The position numbers were made by a program, and so were the translations under genes. The notes below the pieces were generated by a model. That model saw nothing but the letters and a program-made list of their open reading frames with translations. It made no database searches and had not been told where the DNA came from. Source: Desulfobacterales bacterium (GTDB lineage: Bacteria; Desulfobacterota; Desulfobacteria; Desulfobacterales; Desulfosalsimonadaceae). Taken from it: a stretch of DNA of 11,402 bases. The stretch lies in NCBI GenBank assembly GCA_029933295.1, contig JAOZOL010000058.1, positions 1-11,402 of the forward strand, read 5' to 3'. The number at the start of each line of letters is the position of its first letter. Positions within the stretch are counted from its first letter, which is position 1. This document shows, in pieces, positions 1-7,484 of the stretch.

Positions 1-10
1 AAGGCTAATA

Positions 11-1342
11 ATGACACAAACTGAAGGGCTTTGCCGGAATCAAATTTCAAATCAACAATTCCTGTTTTCCAAAACCACACCCATTGTCAAAAGCGATCAA
101 CCCGATCCTTCGGAATTCATTTCCATTCAGGCAGTGAAAGAAAAGTTTCCAAAAATTTTGATTGAAAATACTTTTTTGGATGCTGCCATGGCCCATGTGG
201 TGAATTCAAAACGATTCAGCACTATGGTAATACGCATTGACGACATCAGTTTTGTAATCAATCCTGATAATATGATGGCTGATCTTGCCGAAGCAATCGA
301 CGGCATATGCCGGGAACAATCCGGGGTCTGGGGACTTTTCAACCACTATCTGGTGGGATGCGTGTTTACTGAAACAACTCAGAAATCATGCCTTAAAATT
401 GCTGAACAACTCATGCGAACTCTTGCCGAACTCCGCATGGAAACCGTTTCCATCGGCATTGCCGTGTATCCGACCATATCCTATAAAAAAAATGATATCT
501 TCGAAAACGCAAAAAAAGCTCTGGATCATGCGGAATTTTTTGGCGTAAACAGCTGTGTGGCCTTTGATTCCGTCAGTTTAAATATCAGCGGGGACAAATA
601 TTATCAGGCAGGAGATATAGACAAAGCCATTGACGAATTTTTGCTGGCCTTAGAGCTTGATAAAGATAATGTCAACGTGCACAACAGCCTGGGGGTTTGT
701 TACGGGATTAAAGGGGACATGGACAAGGCCTTAAATGAATTTGAAACAGCCGCCGGTCTTGACCCGAAAGAAATCATGCCTGTATATAATGCGGGATACG
801 TTCATTTTCTTAATAAAAAATATGCTACAGCCCTGGACTATTTTCTAAAAGCCGAACAGATAGATGATACAGTATTTGAACTGGCGGTTCAAACAGGAAG
901 GATTTATCTTGAGTTAAATCAGATAAAAACCGCAAAAAAATACCTTGAAAACGCCATTGCTTTAAACCGGAAATCCGCTGTCGCATACCGTTTACTGGGA
1001 GATGCTTACACCCTTCTGGATCAGATTTCTGATGCCATAACCGCATACAAGACATCATTGAAAATTAACCCGGATGGTGCGCACTCCCTTTCCTCTCTCG
1101 GCTATCTTTATGAAATAAAGAAAAAAAATGCGGATATCGCATTGATGTTCTGCCGCCAGAGCACCCAGCTTGATCCGCATAACGGACTCTTCCGGCAAAG
1201 GCTTGGCCAGCTTTATTTAAACCGCAAGCAAATACAAAAAGCACTGGATGAATTTCAGCAGGCAAAAGAGCTTGGACATAAATCAGATGAATATATTGCC
1301 AAGGCTTTAAAATTGATGTCTTCGCAAAAAGCCGGGTCATGA
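11..1342 (+). CDS. Degenerate GGDEF-like domain plus TPR repeat protein
   Basis: A 443-residue protein with no signal peptide or membrane segment, so probably cytoplasmic. Residues about 45-188 resemble a GGDEF (diguanylate cyclase) fold: a strand like FSTMVIRIDD, then late in the domain VSIGIAVYP and an AKKALDHAEFFGVNS helix, which match the conserved C-terminal half of that family. The catalytic GGDEF signature is absent; its slot around residues 110-114 reads FNHYL, so cyclase activity is not expected. Residues about 193-431 form roughly seven 34-residue TPR units with the usual A, G, Y and P spacing (for example residues 329-362, ending in LKINPDG). TPRs normally bind other proteins, so a scaffold or sensor role is likely but the partner is unknown. 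The ATG is preceded by AAGG at positions 1-4. The gene lies upstream of the tetrapyrrole operon, separated by a terminator-like hairpin. An upstream in-frame extension cannot be excluded because the window starts here. Confidence 0.85.
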   Translation: MTQTEGLCRNQISNQQFLFSKTTPIVKSDQPDPSEFISIQAVKEKFPKILIENTFLDAAMAHVVNSKRFSTMVIRIDDISFVINPDNMMADLAEAIDGICREQSGVWGLFNHYLVGCVFTETTQKSCLKIAEQLMRTLAELRMETVSIGIAVYPTISYKKNDIFENAKKALDHAEFFGVNSCVAFDSVSLNISGDKYYQAGDIDKAIDEFLLALELDKDNVNVHNSLGVCYGIKGDMDKALNEFETAAGLDPKEIMPVYNAGYVHFLNKKYATALDYFLKAEQIDDTVFELAVQTGRIYLELNQIKTAKKYLENAIALNRKSAVAYRLLGDAYTLLDQISDAITAYKTSLKINPDGAHSLSSLGYLYEIKKKNADIALMFCRQSTQLDPHNGLFRQRLGQLYLNRKQIQKALDEFQQAKELGHKSDEYIAKALKLMSSQKAGS

Positions 1343-1354
1343 GAGCCCGGTTTT
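1328..1354 (+). terminator. Candidate intrinsic terminator overlapping the TPR gene stop codon
   Basis: The stem CCGGG (1332-1336) pairs with CCCGG (1346-1350) around a 9-base loop. The flanking A tract (1328-1330) and T tract (1351-1354) extend the stem through a G-T pair. The T run is only four bases, so strength is uncertain. The A/T flanks mean it could work in both directions. The TGA stop (1340-1342) lies in the loop. Confidence 0.5.
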
Positions 1355-1385
1355 GGGTTAAACCCATAGGGCGTGCTTTACTGCA

Positions 1386-1415
1386 TTGATGTTAACCAAT
1401 ACTAATTTTCATAAT
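1386..1415 (+). promoter_or_regulatory. Candidate sigma70-like promoter for the fmdB-like/hemC operon
   Basis: A TTGATG box (1386-1391) is followed after 18 bases by CATAAT (1410-1415). A second CATAAT sits at 1416-1421. The element falls in the only gap (1343-1474) before the six-gene run, which suits a primary promoter. It was found by eye in an AT-rich stretch, so confidence is low. Confidence 0.35.
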
Positions 1416-1474
1416 CATAATCTGTTGTTAGCAAAAAACGTTCAGCACCAAAAATTATAACAAGGAGTTGATTG

Positions 1475-1705
1475 ATGCCAATCTATGAATATTTTTGTGA
1501 CAAATGCGATAAAAAATTTGAAGCAATTGTCATGGGAAACGATAAACCGGCATGTCCCGGTTGTAAAAATTCAAACGTAAAACGCCTCATGTCGGCTTGC
1601 GGGTTTGTCAGCAAAGCCAGCGGAGGGGAAACAGTAAGCTCCTCTGCCGGCGGATCATCCTGCATTGGATGCAATTCAACAAATTGCTCAAGCTGCGGTG
1701 TATGA
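1475..1705 (+). CDS. FmdB-family zinc ribbon protein
   Basis: A 76-residue protein that opens with MPIYEYFCDKC, the hallmark of the FmdB putative regulatory / zinc ribbon family. Cys8-Cys11 and Cys27-Cys30 form two CxxC knuckles that should bind one zinc ion. RLMSACGFV follows, then a Gly/Ser-rich linker and a second Cys-rich tail with CxxC pairs at Cys63/66 and Cys71/74. The name comes from a gene linked to formamidase regulation, but the molecular role of the family is not established. I chose the ATG at 1475 over the TTG at 1472 because AAGGAG (1462-1467) sits 7 bases before it. The stop codon overlaps the start of hemC by ATGA, so the two are probably translated together. It looks like the first gene of the operon. 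Confidence 0.9.
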   Translation: MPIYEYFCDKCDKKFEAIVMGNDKPACPGCKNSNVKRLMSACGFVSKASGGETVSSSAGGSSCIGCNSTNCSSCGV

Positions 1706-2649
1706 TGAAAACCCTTATTACTATTGGAACAAGAGGCAGCCGACTCGCCCTGTGGCAGGCAAACTGGGTAAAATCGGCCATTGTCAAGCATCATCCGTCA
1801 TTGTCGATAAAACTTGACATCATTAAAACCAAAGGGGATAAAATCCTCGATGTGCCCCTTGCAAAGGTTGGCGGCAAAGGTCTTTTTGTCAAAGAAATTG
1901 AAGAAGCACTTTTAAACGGCCGGATTGATCTGGCGGTTCACAGCATGAAAGATATGCCTGCCCAGATTCCTGAAGGCCTTTGTATCGGTGCCGTACCAAA
2001 GCGGGAAGCCCCAAATGATGTATTGATATCAAACAATAATCTGACGATGTCATCGTTACCGATGGGTGCTAAAATCGGCACCAGCAGTCTTCGCAGGGCT
2101 TCACAGCTTTTAAATACGCGGCCGGATATAACAATCATGCCCTTGCGAGGAAACCTGGATACCCGCATCAAAAAACTGGAAGCACATCAGTTTGATGCCA
2201 TTGTCCTGGCCGCCGCCGGGGTAAAACGGCTTGGCTTTGAAAATAAAATAACTGAATATATTGATTTAAATACCATTATCCCGGCCGTCGGGCAGGGGGC
2301 TCTCTGTATTGAAATCCGGAAACAGGATACTGATACCCACGCCATTGTCTCAACTCTGGATCATTTTGAAACAAACCGTGTGATTGCCTGCGAACGGGCG
2401 TTTCTCATAAGGCTTGAAGGCGGATGCCAGGTGCCCATGGCAGCACATGGAACCATTAAAAAAGATAAATTAACTATGAGCGGTTTGGTCGGAGAAACAG
2501 ATGGTTCAAAATTGATAAAGCAAACTATTTCCGGCCCTGTGGCAGAGGCTGAACAGATCGGAACAGAACTTGCTGGCCGGCTGATCGACATGGGAGCAGG
2601 AGAAATATTGGAAAGACTGACCCTGGAATTAAATAAAAATGAAAAATAA
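1702..2649 (+). CDS. hemC: Hydroxymethylbilane synthase (porphobilinogen deaminase)
   Basis: A 315-residue protein that joins four porphobilinogen molecules head to tail into hydroxymethylbilane (EC 2.5.1.61), a cytoplasmic step of tetrapyrrole synthesis. Visible family motifs are IGTRGSRLALWQ at the N-terminus, HSMKDMP with the catalytic Asp at residue 84, LRGNLDTRIKKL in the middle, and EGGCQVP with Cys242, which carries the dipyrromethane cofactor. Its length is normal for the family. The start is taken at the ATG overlapping the upstream stop by 4 bp; the adjacent ATG at 1705 is equally possible and would shift numbering by one. No strong ribosome site is seen, so coupling to the upstream gene is likely. 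Its product is the substrate of the HemD half of the next protein, whose start codon lies inside this gene's last 11 bases. Confidence 0.97.
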   Translation: MMKTLITIGTRGSRLALWQANWVKSAIVKHHPSLSIKLDIIKTKGDKILDVPLAKVGGKGLFVKEIEEALLNGRIDLAVHSMKDMPAQIPEGLCIGAVPKREAPNDVLISNNNLTMSSLPMGAKIGTSSLRRASQLLNTRPDITIMPLRGNLDTRIKKLEAHQFDAIVLAAAGVKRLGFENKITEYIDLNTIIPAVGQGALCIEIRKQDTDTHAIVSTLDHFETNRVIACERAFLIRLEGGCQVPMAAHGTIKKDKLTMSGLVGETDGSKLIKQTISGPVAEAEQIGTELAGRLIDMGAGEILERLTLELNKNEK

Positions 2650-4180
2650 AATATATCTGGTGGGCGCAGGTCCCGGTGATACGGGGCTGCTGACGTTAAA
2701 GGGCAAAGCCTGCATAGAAACGGCAGACGTGATTGTTTATGATTACCTGGCCGCAGTTGAATTATTGAAGTATGCCCGCAAGGATGCGGAACTGATTTAC
2801 GTTGGTAAAAAAGGCGGTGATCATACCCTGACCCAGGATCGCATCAATGGCCTGCTTGTTGAAAAAGCCAAACAGGGGCATACGGTCACCCGGTTAAAAG
2901 GCGGTGATCCGTTTATCTTCGGCCGGGGCGGTGAAGAGATTGAAGCCCTGATCACAGAAAATATTGATTTTGAAATTGTTCCGGGTGTGACATCCGCCAT
3001 TGCCGCTCCCGCATATGCCGGGATTCCCTTGACCCACAGAAAATTTACGTCCACGGTGACATTTATCACCGGACACGAGGACCCTGCCAAAAAAGTCACA
3101 TCCATTAACTGGAAAGCCCTGGCGGAAAATGGCGGGACCCTGGTATTTTTGATGGGCGTTAAAAACCTGGAAAATATTGTTGCCCGGCTCCTTAAAAACA
3201 AAATGGATAAAAATACCCCCGCAGCGCTGGTCCGTTGGGGAACAACGACCCAGCAAGAAGCCGTTGCAGGAACACTGGACACCATCACAAAAAAAGTTAA
3301 AGCAGCCGGATTAAAGGCCCCCTGCATTATTGTGGTCGGTGATGTGGTCTCTTTGCGGGAAAAAATGAAATGGTTTGAGAACCGGCCCCTTTTTGGGAAA
3401 AAAATTGTCGTGACCCGGGCCCGCACCCAGGCAAGCGACCTGGTGACACGCCTCTCAGTTTTGGGTGCCCAATGTATCGAATGCCCGGTCATTAAAATTA
3501 TTCCACCGGAAAATTATGCATTGCTGGACACTGCCATTGATACTCTTTCCACCTATGAATGGATTATTTTTACCAGTGTAAACGGCGTGGATTCCTTTTT
3601 TGCCCGGCTTACTGAAAAAAAAAAAGATGCCCGGGCCCTGGGACATATCCGGACCGCCTGCATCGGTCCGGTTACCGCAGCTCGGCTCGGCTCTTACGGC
3701 ATAAATACAGACATCCTCCCTGAAAATTACCGGGCTGAATCCATTATCAGCGCTTTTAAAAACCAAACCGTTGCCGGAGCACGCATGCTACTGCCCCGCG
3801 CCGAACAGGCCCGTCCGATTCTCCCCGAAGAATTAACAAAAATGGGCGCAAATGTTGATGAAATCGCGGCCTATCGCACGGTGAATGACATCGAAAACGC
3901 GGACCGGCTGATCGGCCAACTTGAAAAACGCACAGTTGATTTAATCACGTTTACCAGTTCATCCACTGTGACCAATTTCAAAAACCTTATACCGGAAAAC
4001 AGATTTGAGGAACTCCTGGCCGGTGTCACCATTGCATCCATCGGTCCCATTACATCCCAAACAGCAGAAAAAAATGGATTTACAGTTCACATTACTTCCG
4101 AAGATTACACCATCCCCGGCTTATGTGATGCAATCTTAAAATATTATGACCTGAATTCATACCTCATTGGATATTATTAA
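2639..4180 (+). CDS. cobA-hemD: Fused uroporphyrinogen-III C-methyltransferase / uroporphyrinogen-III synthase
   Basis: A 513-residue two-domain enzyme. Residues 1 to about 245 are the SAM-dependent CobA/SUMT domain (EC 2.1.1.107). It shows VGAGPGDTGLLTLKG at the N-terminus, RLKGGDPFIFGRGGEE around residues 85-100 (Asp90 in the GGDP loop), and VPGVTSAIAAPAYAGIPLTHR from residue 114. Residues from about 251 are the HemD domain (EC 4.2.1.75), starting with FGKKIVVTRAR and containing WIIFTSVNGVDSF and later ITFTSSSTVTNF. The C-terminal HemD would cyclise hydroxymethylbilane from HemC, and the N-terminal CobA would methylate the product at C2 and C7 to precorrin-2. The fusion commits flux to siroheme, cobalamin and siroheme-derived heme, which fits a sulfate reducer. 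The gene overlaps hemC by 11 bp and the next gene by 1 bp (TAATG). An 11-A run at 3615-3625 encodes Glu-Lys-Lys-Lys in the HemD part. Confidence 0.96.
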   Translation: MKNKIYLVGAGPGDTGLLTLKGKACIETADVIVYDYLAAVELLKYARKDAELIYVGKKGGDHTLTQDRINGLLVEKAKQGHTVTRLKGGDPFIFGRGGEEIEALITENIDFEIVPGVTSAIAAPAYAGIPLTHRKFTSTVTFITGHEDPAKKVTSINWKALAENGGTLVFLMGVKNLENIVARLLKNKMDKNTPAALVRWGTTTQQEAVAGTLDTITKKVKAAGLKAPCIIVVGDVVSLREKMKWFENRPLFGKKIVVTRARTQASDLVTRLSVLGAQCIECPVIKIIPPENYALLDTAIDTLSTYEWIIFTSVNGVDSFFARLTEKKKDARALGHIRTACIGPVTAARLGSYGINTDILPENYRAESIISAFKNQTVAGARMLLPRAEQARPILPEELTKMGANVDEIAAYRTVNDIENADRLIGQLEKRTVDLITFTSSSTVTNFKNLIPENRFEELLAGVTIASIGPITSQTAEKNGFTVHITSEDYTIPGLCDAILKYYDLNSYLIGYY

Positions 4181-5355
4181 TGAACACACGCATGGACGCC
4201 ATACTTAAAAAATTACCCTCCTTTGTCGATCAGATCAAATCGATCAAGGAAGTCATTATATCCAATATCGTTTTGATCGGGCAAACTCCTGCGCCAACTT
4301 TCCACGAGGAAGCGCGAACTGAAATTTTTCTGGAGCGATTGTCGGACGCCCAGGCTGATTATTGTTCAACAGACGATTACAACAACCCCATAGGAATAAT
4401 ACTGGGCAAGTCGGGGGGCGCCAAACCGCCAATTTTTGTTGTGGCCCATATGGACACTTTCTTTAATGCGGATCTGGGACACAATTATGTCATCAGGAAA
4501 AATTCCATCACAGGCCCCGGCATACTTGACAATTCCCTTGGCATCGGTGTGCTGGCGTCCATGCCGATCATTTTAAGAAAGCTCAAACTTGCTTTTGAAT
4601 CAGACATCGTCCTTGCCGGCGTCACGCAATCCATTGGAACCGGGAACCTCCAGGGAATCCGCCGTTTATTAAATACATGGGATGACCCCATCAGGGGAGC
4701 TGTAATTATTGAAGGTGCGGATCTGGGACGGCTGAGTTATTACTCTGAAGGCATCATCCGGGGTGAAATCACCTGCAATGTATCAGTTCCGGAAGATGGA
4801 GAACACCGTTACAAACACAATGCCATCCTGATATTAAACGAGGTCATTGATGAGATCCTGGCCATGGAGCTTCCCCAGCGGCCCAGAGCAAGGGTGATTA
4901 TCGGAAAATTCAACGGTGGATTTAAACACGGCGTGATTGCATTGAATGCCCGGCTGGGGTTTGAAATTCAGAGCAATTCAGACGATATGGTTAAACGCAT
5001 GTATCATGAAATGATGGATATTGTGGAGGGTATCGGCCACGAACATCGCGTGGATCTCAAGCTCAACATTATCAGCAACCTTTACCCTGCCACATTAAAA
5101 TATAAACACCCACTTGTGAAAAGCACGGTTGCGATTATGAAACGACTGGGCTTAAAACCGGCAAGTCATTCAAGCGAATCGGAATTATCCGTATTTCTCA
5201 CCCAAAACATCCCGGCCGTCACACTGGGGATTACAGACGGCAAAAATGTCCACGTAGAACAGGCAACGATGAAAATTGATCCCATGTTTACCGGTATTGC
5301 GCAAATTATCGGCACCATTATGGCCATAGACAGCGGGGTTTGCGATGAAAAGTAA
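4180..5355 (+). CDS. M20-family peptidase-like protein with altered catalytic Glu-Glu site
   Basis: A 391-residue protein resembling the M20/M25/M40 metallo-hydrolases (peptidase T, ArgE and DapE relatives). Visible family features are AHMDTFF with His90 and Asp92, GPGILDNSLGIGVL with the likely bridging metal ligand Asp117, GNLQGIRRLL at 155-164, EGADLGRL with Asp181, a dimerisation-type segment around YKHNAI, and VHVEQ with His358 near the C-terminus. In active members the segment before GNLxG reads GEEGL; here it is QSIGT (residues 150-154), so the general-base Glu and a metal-ligand Glu both appear to be lost. Either the protein is not a conventional peptidase or it has repurposed the fold. 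It starts on the last base of the cobA-hemD stop and overlaps gpgS by 11 bp, so it is translated with them. Substrate is unknown. Family assignment is firm; activity is doubtful. Confidence 0.85.
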   Translation: MNTRMDAILKKLPSFVDQIKSIKEVIISNIVLIGQTPAPTFHEEARTEIFLERLSDAQADYCSTDDYNNPIGIILGKSGGAKPPIFVVAHMDTFFNADLGHNYVIRKNSITGPGILDNSLGIGVLASMPIILRKLKLAFESDIVLAGVTQSIGTGNLQGIRRLLNTWDDPIRGAVIIEGADLGRLSYYSEGIIRGEITCNVSVPEDGEHRYKHNAILILNEVIDEILAMELPQRPRARVIIGKFNGGFKHGVIALNARLGFEIQSNSDDMVKRMYHEMMDIVEGIGHEHRVDLKLNIISNLYPATLKYKHPLVKSTVAIMKRLGLKPASHSSESELSVFLTQNIPAVTLGITDGKNVHVEQATMKIDPMFTGIAQIIGTIMAIDSGVCDEK

Positions 5356-6322
5356 CTGGCTTAACACAAATACGTTTCACCATTCCGAATTTAAAGAAAT
5401 CGAATTGCTGGTTAAAAAAAAAGAAAAAAAAAATCTGACAATCTCGCTTTGCCTGCCGACTTTAAATGAAGAAAAAACCATTGCCAAAGAAATTATTATT
5501 ATGAAATCAGAGTTGATGACACGATTTCCCTTAATTGACGAGATCGTCGTGGTCGATTCCGGCTCAAGCGATAACACCTTAGATATTGCCCAAAGCTATG
5601 GGGCAGAAATTTACGAGGCCAGCAATATCCTGCCTCATCTCAAGGAATCCACAGGGAAAGGGGAAAACCTCTGGAAAGCGCTATATATCACCAAAGGAGA
5701 TATTATCATTTATCTTGACGCGGATATCAAAAATATCCACCACCGGTTCGCCTATGCACTTCTGGGACCGCTCTTGCTGAATGATAAAATTAAATACACC
5801 AAGGCATTTTATGATCGCCCCATTTCAACCGACCAGCAGAAAATTCGTGCAACAGGCGGCGGCAGGGTGACTGAACTGATTATACGCCCGCTGTTTTCAT
5901 TGTTTTTCCCGGAGCTGACACAGATTATTCAACCCCTGTCCGGAGAGTATGCCGGGTTTCGGGATCTGTTTGAAAAAATTCCCTTCCCCATCGGGTATGG
6001 TGTAGAAACAAGTATGATTTTAGATATCTATGAAAAATGGGGCATTGATGTCATGGCCCAGGTGGACCTTGACCGGCGGGTACACCGCAACCAGGACACC
6101 AAGGCCCTGGGAAGAATGTCTTTTGTTATCCTTAAAACATTTTTAAATCGCATAGAAGGTCTTGAAAAAATTAAACTCAACACGGATTTATTTAATGAAA
6201 TGATTCAGTATAAACAAACTTCGGGTGAGTATCAGGCGGATATTTATAAAATCAAAGACCATGAGCGGCCGCCTATGATAACTGTTCCGGAGTATTGTGA
6301 AAAATTCAACCGGCACCTATAG
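5345..6322 (+). CDS. gpgS: Glucosyl-3-phosphoglycerate synthase (GT81-type)
   Basis: A 325-residue GT-A glycosyltransferase that should transfer glucose from an NDP-glucose donor to 3-phosphoglycerate (EC 2.4.1.266). This is the first step to glucosylglycerate, a compatible solute, or to related polysaccharides. Family motifs in order are LCLPTLNEEKTI, IVVVDSGSSDNT, GKGENLWKAL, the metal-binding DAD at 125-127, KAFYDRP, GGGRVTELIIRPL, PLSGEYAGFRD, GYGVET, and AQVDLDRRVHRNQ with His247 where mycobacterial GpgS has its metal-binding His. The match across the whole chain is strong. No GpgP-type phosphatase gene is in this window. A Lys-rich stretch encoded by A9-G-A10 (5414-5433) lies before the catalytic domain. 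The start codon is inside the end of the M20-like gene with no strong ribosome site, so coupled translation is likely. An 8-bp gap leads to moaA. Confidence 0.93.
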   Translation: MKSNWLNTNTFHHSEFKEIELLVKKKEKKNLTISLCLPTLNEEKTIAKEIIIMKSELMTRFPLIDEIVVVDSGSSDNTLDIAQSYGAEIYEASNILPHLKESTGKGENLWKALYITKGDIIIYLDADIKNIHHRFAYALLGPLLLNDKIKYTKAFYDRPISTDQQKIRATGGGRVTELIIRPLFSLFFPELTQIIQPLSGEYAGFRDLFEKIPFPIGYGVETSMILDIYEKWGIDVMAQVDLDRRVHRNQDTKALGRMSFVILKTFLNRIEGLEKIKLNTDLFNEMIQYKQTSGEYQADIYKIKDHERPPMITVPEYCEKFNRHL

Positions 6323-6330
6323 ATTAACAT

Positions 6331-7326
6331 ATGGAATTAAAAAATCATCAATTAGTCGATCGCTTCAAGCGGCATTTAAATTATTTAAGAATATCCATCA
6401 CAGACCGATGCAACCTTCGTTGTATCTACTGCAACCCGCGATCTTCAAAACAAAAACGTCCTCATAAAGAAATATTGCGTTATGAAGAAATCTTAAGGAT
6501 TGTCCGGATCGGTATTCATCTGGGAATCACAAAAATTCGCATTACCGGTGGAGAACCGCTGGTCAGAAAAGGATGTTACAAATTTTTAAATCAGTTGACT
6601 GCAATCGATGGGCTAAAAGACGTATCTTTAACCACCAACGGTGTTTTACTGAAAGATCATATTGACGAGATTGCATCTGCTAAAATCAACCGCTTAAATA
6701 TCAGTCTTGATACATTAGACCGGGAAAAATATCATCAGATAACCGGCCGGGATCTGTTTGATCAGGTATGGGCAGGGATTGAAACAGCACATGCAAAAGG
6801 TTTTTCACCGATCAAGATCAATGTTGTCGTAATCAACGGCGTCAATGATGACGAACTTGCTGATCTGGCAAAATTATCCTTTGATTATCCGTTTCATATC
6901 CGATTCATCGAATATATGCCCATCGGTAAAACACCTGCTGCACCCGCAGTGCCATTGCTGACTCCGGGAATAAAAACCCGTATTCAGGCACTTGGGAACC
7001 TGATTCCCGTAACCAGCCAAACAAATGACGGACCCGCCATGCGCTTTAAATTTAAAGATGCAATGGGTGAAATCGGATTTATCAGCCCGGTCAGCAACCA
7101 TTTTTGCAAAACGTGCAACCGCTTAAGACTGACCGCAGACGGCCACATCCTTACCTGTCTGCTGTCCGATATTTCTGAAGATATTAAAACCCCGCTGCGT
7201 GCCGGTTTATTAGATAATGATCTGGCAGATGTATTTTTAAAAGCGGTTGAGCGAAAGCCCTTCCAGCACGCGGAAAATATTACCCCGTTCACTCAACCCG
7301 CTCAGATGGTATCCATTGGCGGGTAA
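6331..7326 (+). CDS. moaA: GTP 3',8-cyclase, molybdenum cofactor synthesis protein A
   Basis: A 331-residue radical SAM enzyme that converts GTP to 3',8-cyclo-dihydro-GTP (EC 4.1.99.22), the first step of molybdopterin synthesis, working with MoaC. The N-terminal cluster motif CNLRCIYC supplies Cys27, Cys31 and Cys34 for the SAM-binding 4Fe-4S. ITGGEPLVRK and SLTTNGVLL are further radical SAM signatures, and NVVVINGVNDDE and RFIEYMPIG are MoaA-specific. The C-terminal cluster that binds GTP has Cys259, Cys262 and Cys276 in the CKTCNRLRLT context. The chain ends in the conserved Gly-Gly needed for activity in MoaA. Length is normal. It closes the operon, 8 bp after gpgS, and no moaC or other moa gene is nearby. 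No clear ribosome site precedes the ATG. No terminator is visible after the stop. Confidence 0.96.
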   Translation: MELKNHQLVDRFKRHLNYLRISITDRCNLRCIYCNPRSSKQKRPHKEILRYEEILRIVRIGIHLGITKIRITGGEPLVRKGCYKFLNQLTAIDGLKDVSLTTNGVLLKDHIDEIASAKINRLNISLDTLDREKYHQITGRDLFDQVWAGIETAHAKGFSPIKINVVVINGVNDDELADLAKLSFDYPFHIRFIEYMPIGKTPAAPAVPLLTPGIKTRIQALGNLIPVTSQTNDGPAMRFKFKDAMGEIGFISPVSNHFCKTCNRLRLTADGHILTCLLSDISEDIKTPLRAGLLDNDLADVFLKAVERKPFQHAENITPFTQPAQMVSIGG

Positions 7327-7484
7327 CATGGTGCCTCAGAGTTCGCTCAAAAATCGTTTGATAATTTAAAATATTGTTTAAACTTTTCCATTAAAATCGT
7401 ATCTGAAATATGTCAAAATAAGAAAATTTAATATGAACGCTGTTTAACTTATTGCCAATTCAGCAGAAAATGCCAGGTTTTATC
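7327..7484. other. Intergenic region between moaA and the kinase-like gene
   Basis: 158 AT-rich bases. I see a short GTTTAAAC palindrome (7376-7383) and TAAAAT (7392-7397), but no convincing -35/-10 pair and no terminator hairpin after moaA. A promoter for the kinase-like gene is presumably here. The reading frame of that gene stays open back to a TTG at 7452. Confidence 0.4.

Noticed and set aside
1355..1365. GGGTTAAACCC palindrome after the first terminator
   Set aside because: Too short with almost no loop to be a hairpin, and no evidence that it is a binding site.
1597..1701. Upstream extension of the hemC frame
   Set aside because: The 35 extra residues fall in the coding sequence of the FmdB-like gene and do not resemble HemC; the family N-terminus begins right after the ATG at 1702.
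2821..3492. A 223-codon open frame on the - strand inside cobA-hemD
   Set aside because: It lies opposite strongly conserved CobA and HemD motifs, has no recognisable family and no ribosome site; it is a shadow of the real gene.
7452..7484. Longer start of the kinase-like gene at TTG 7452 or ATG 7470
   Set aside because: Neither has a ribosome site at proper distance; ATG 7485 has AGG seven bases before it. They remain possible.
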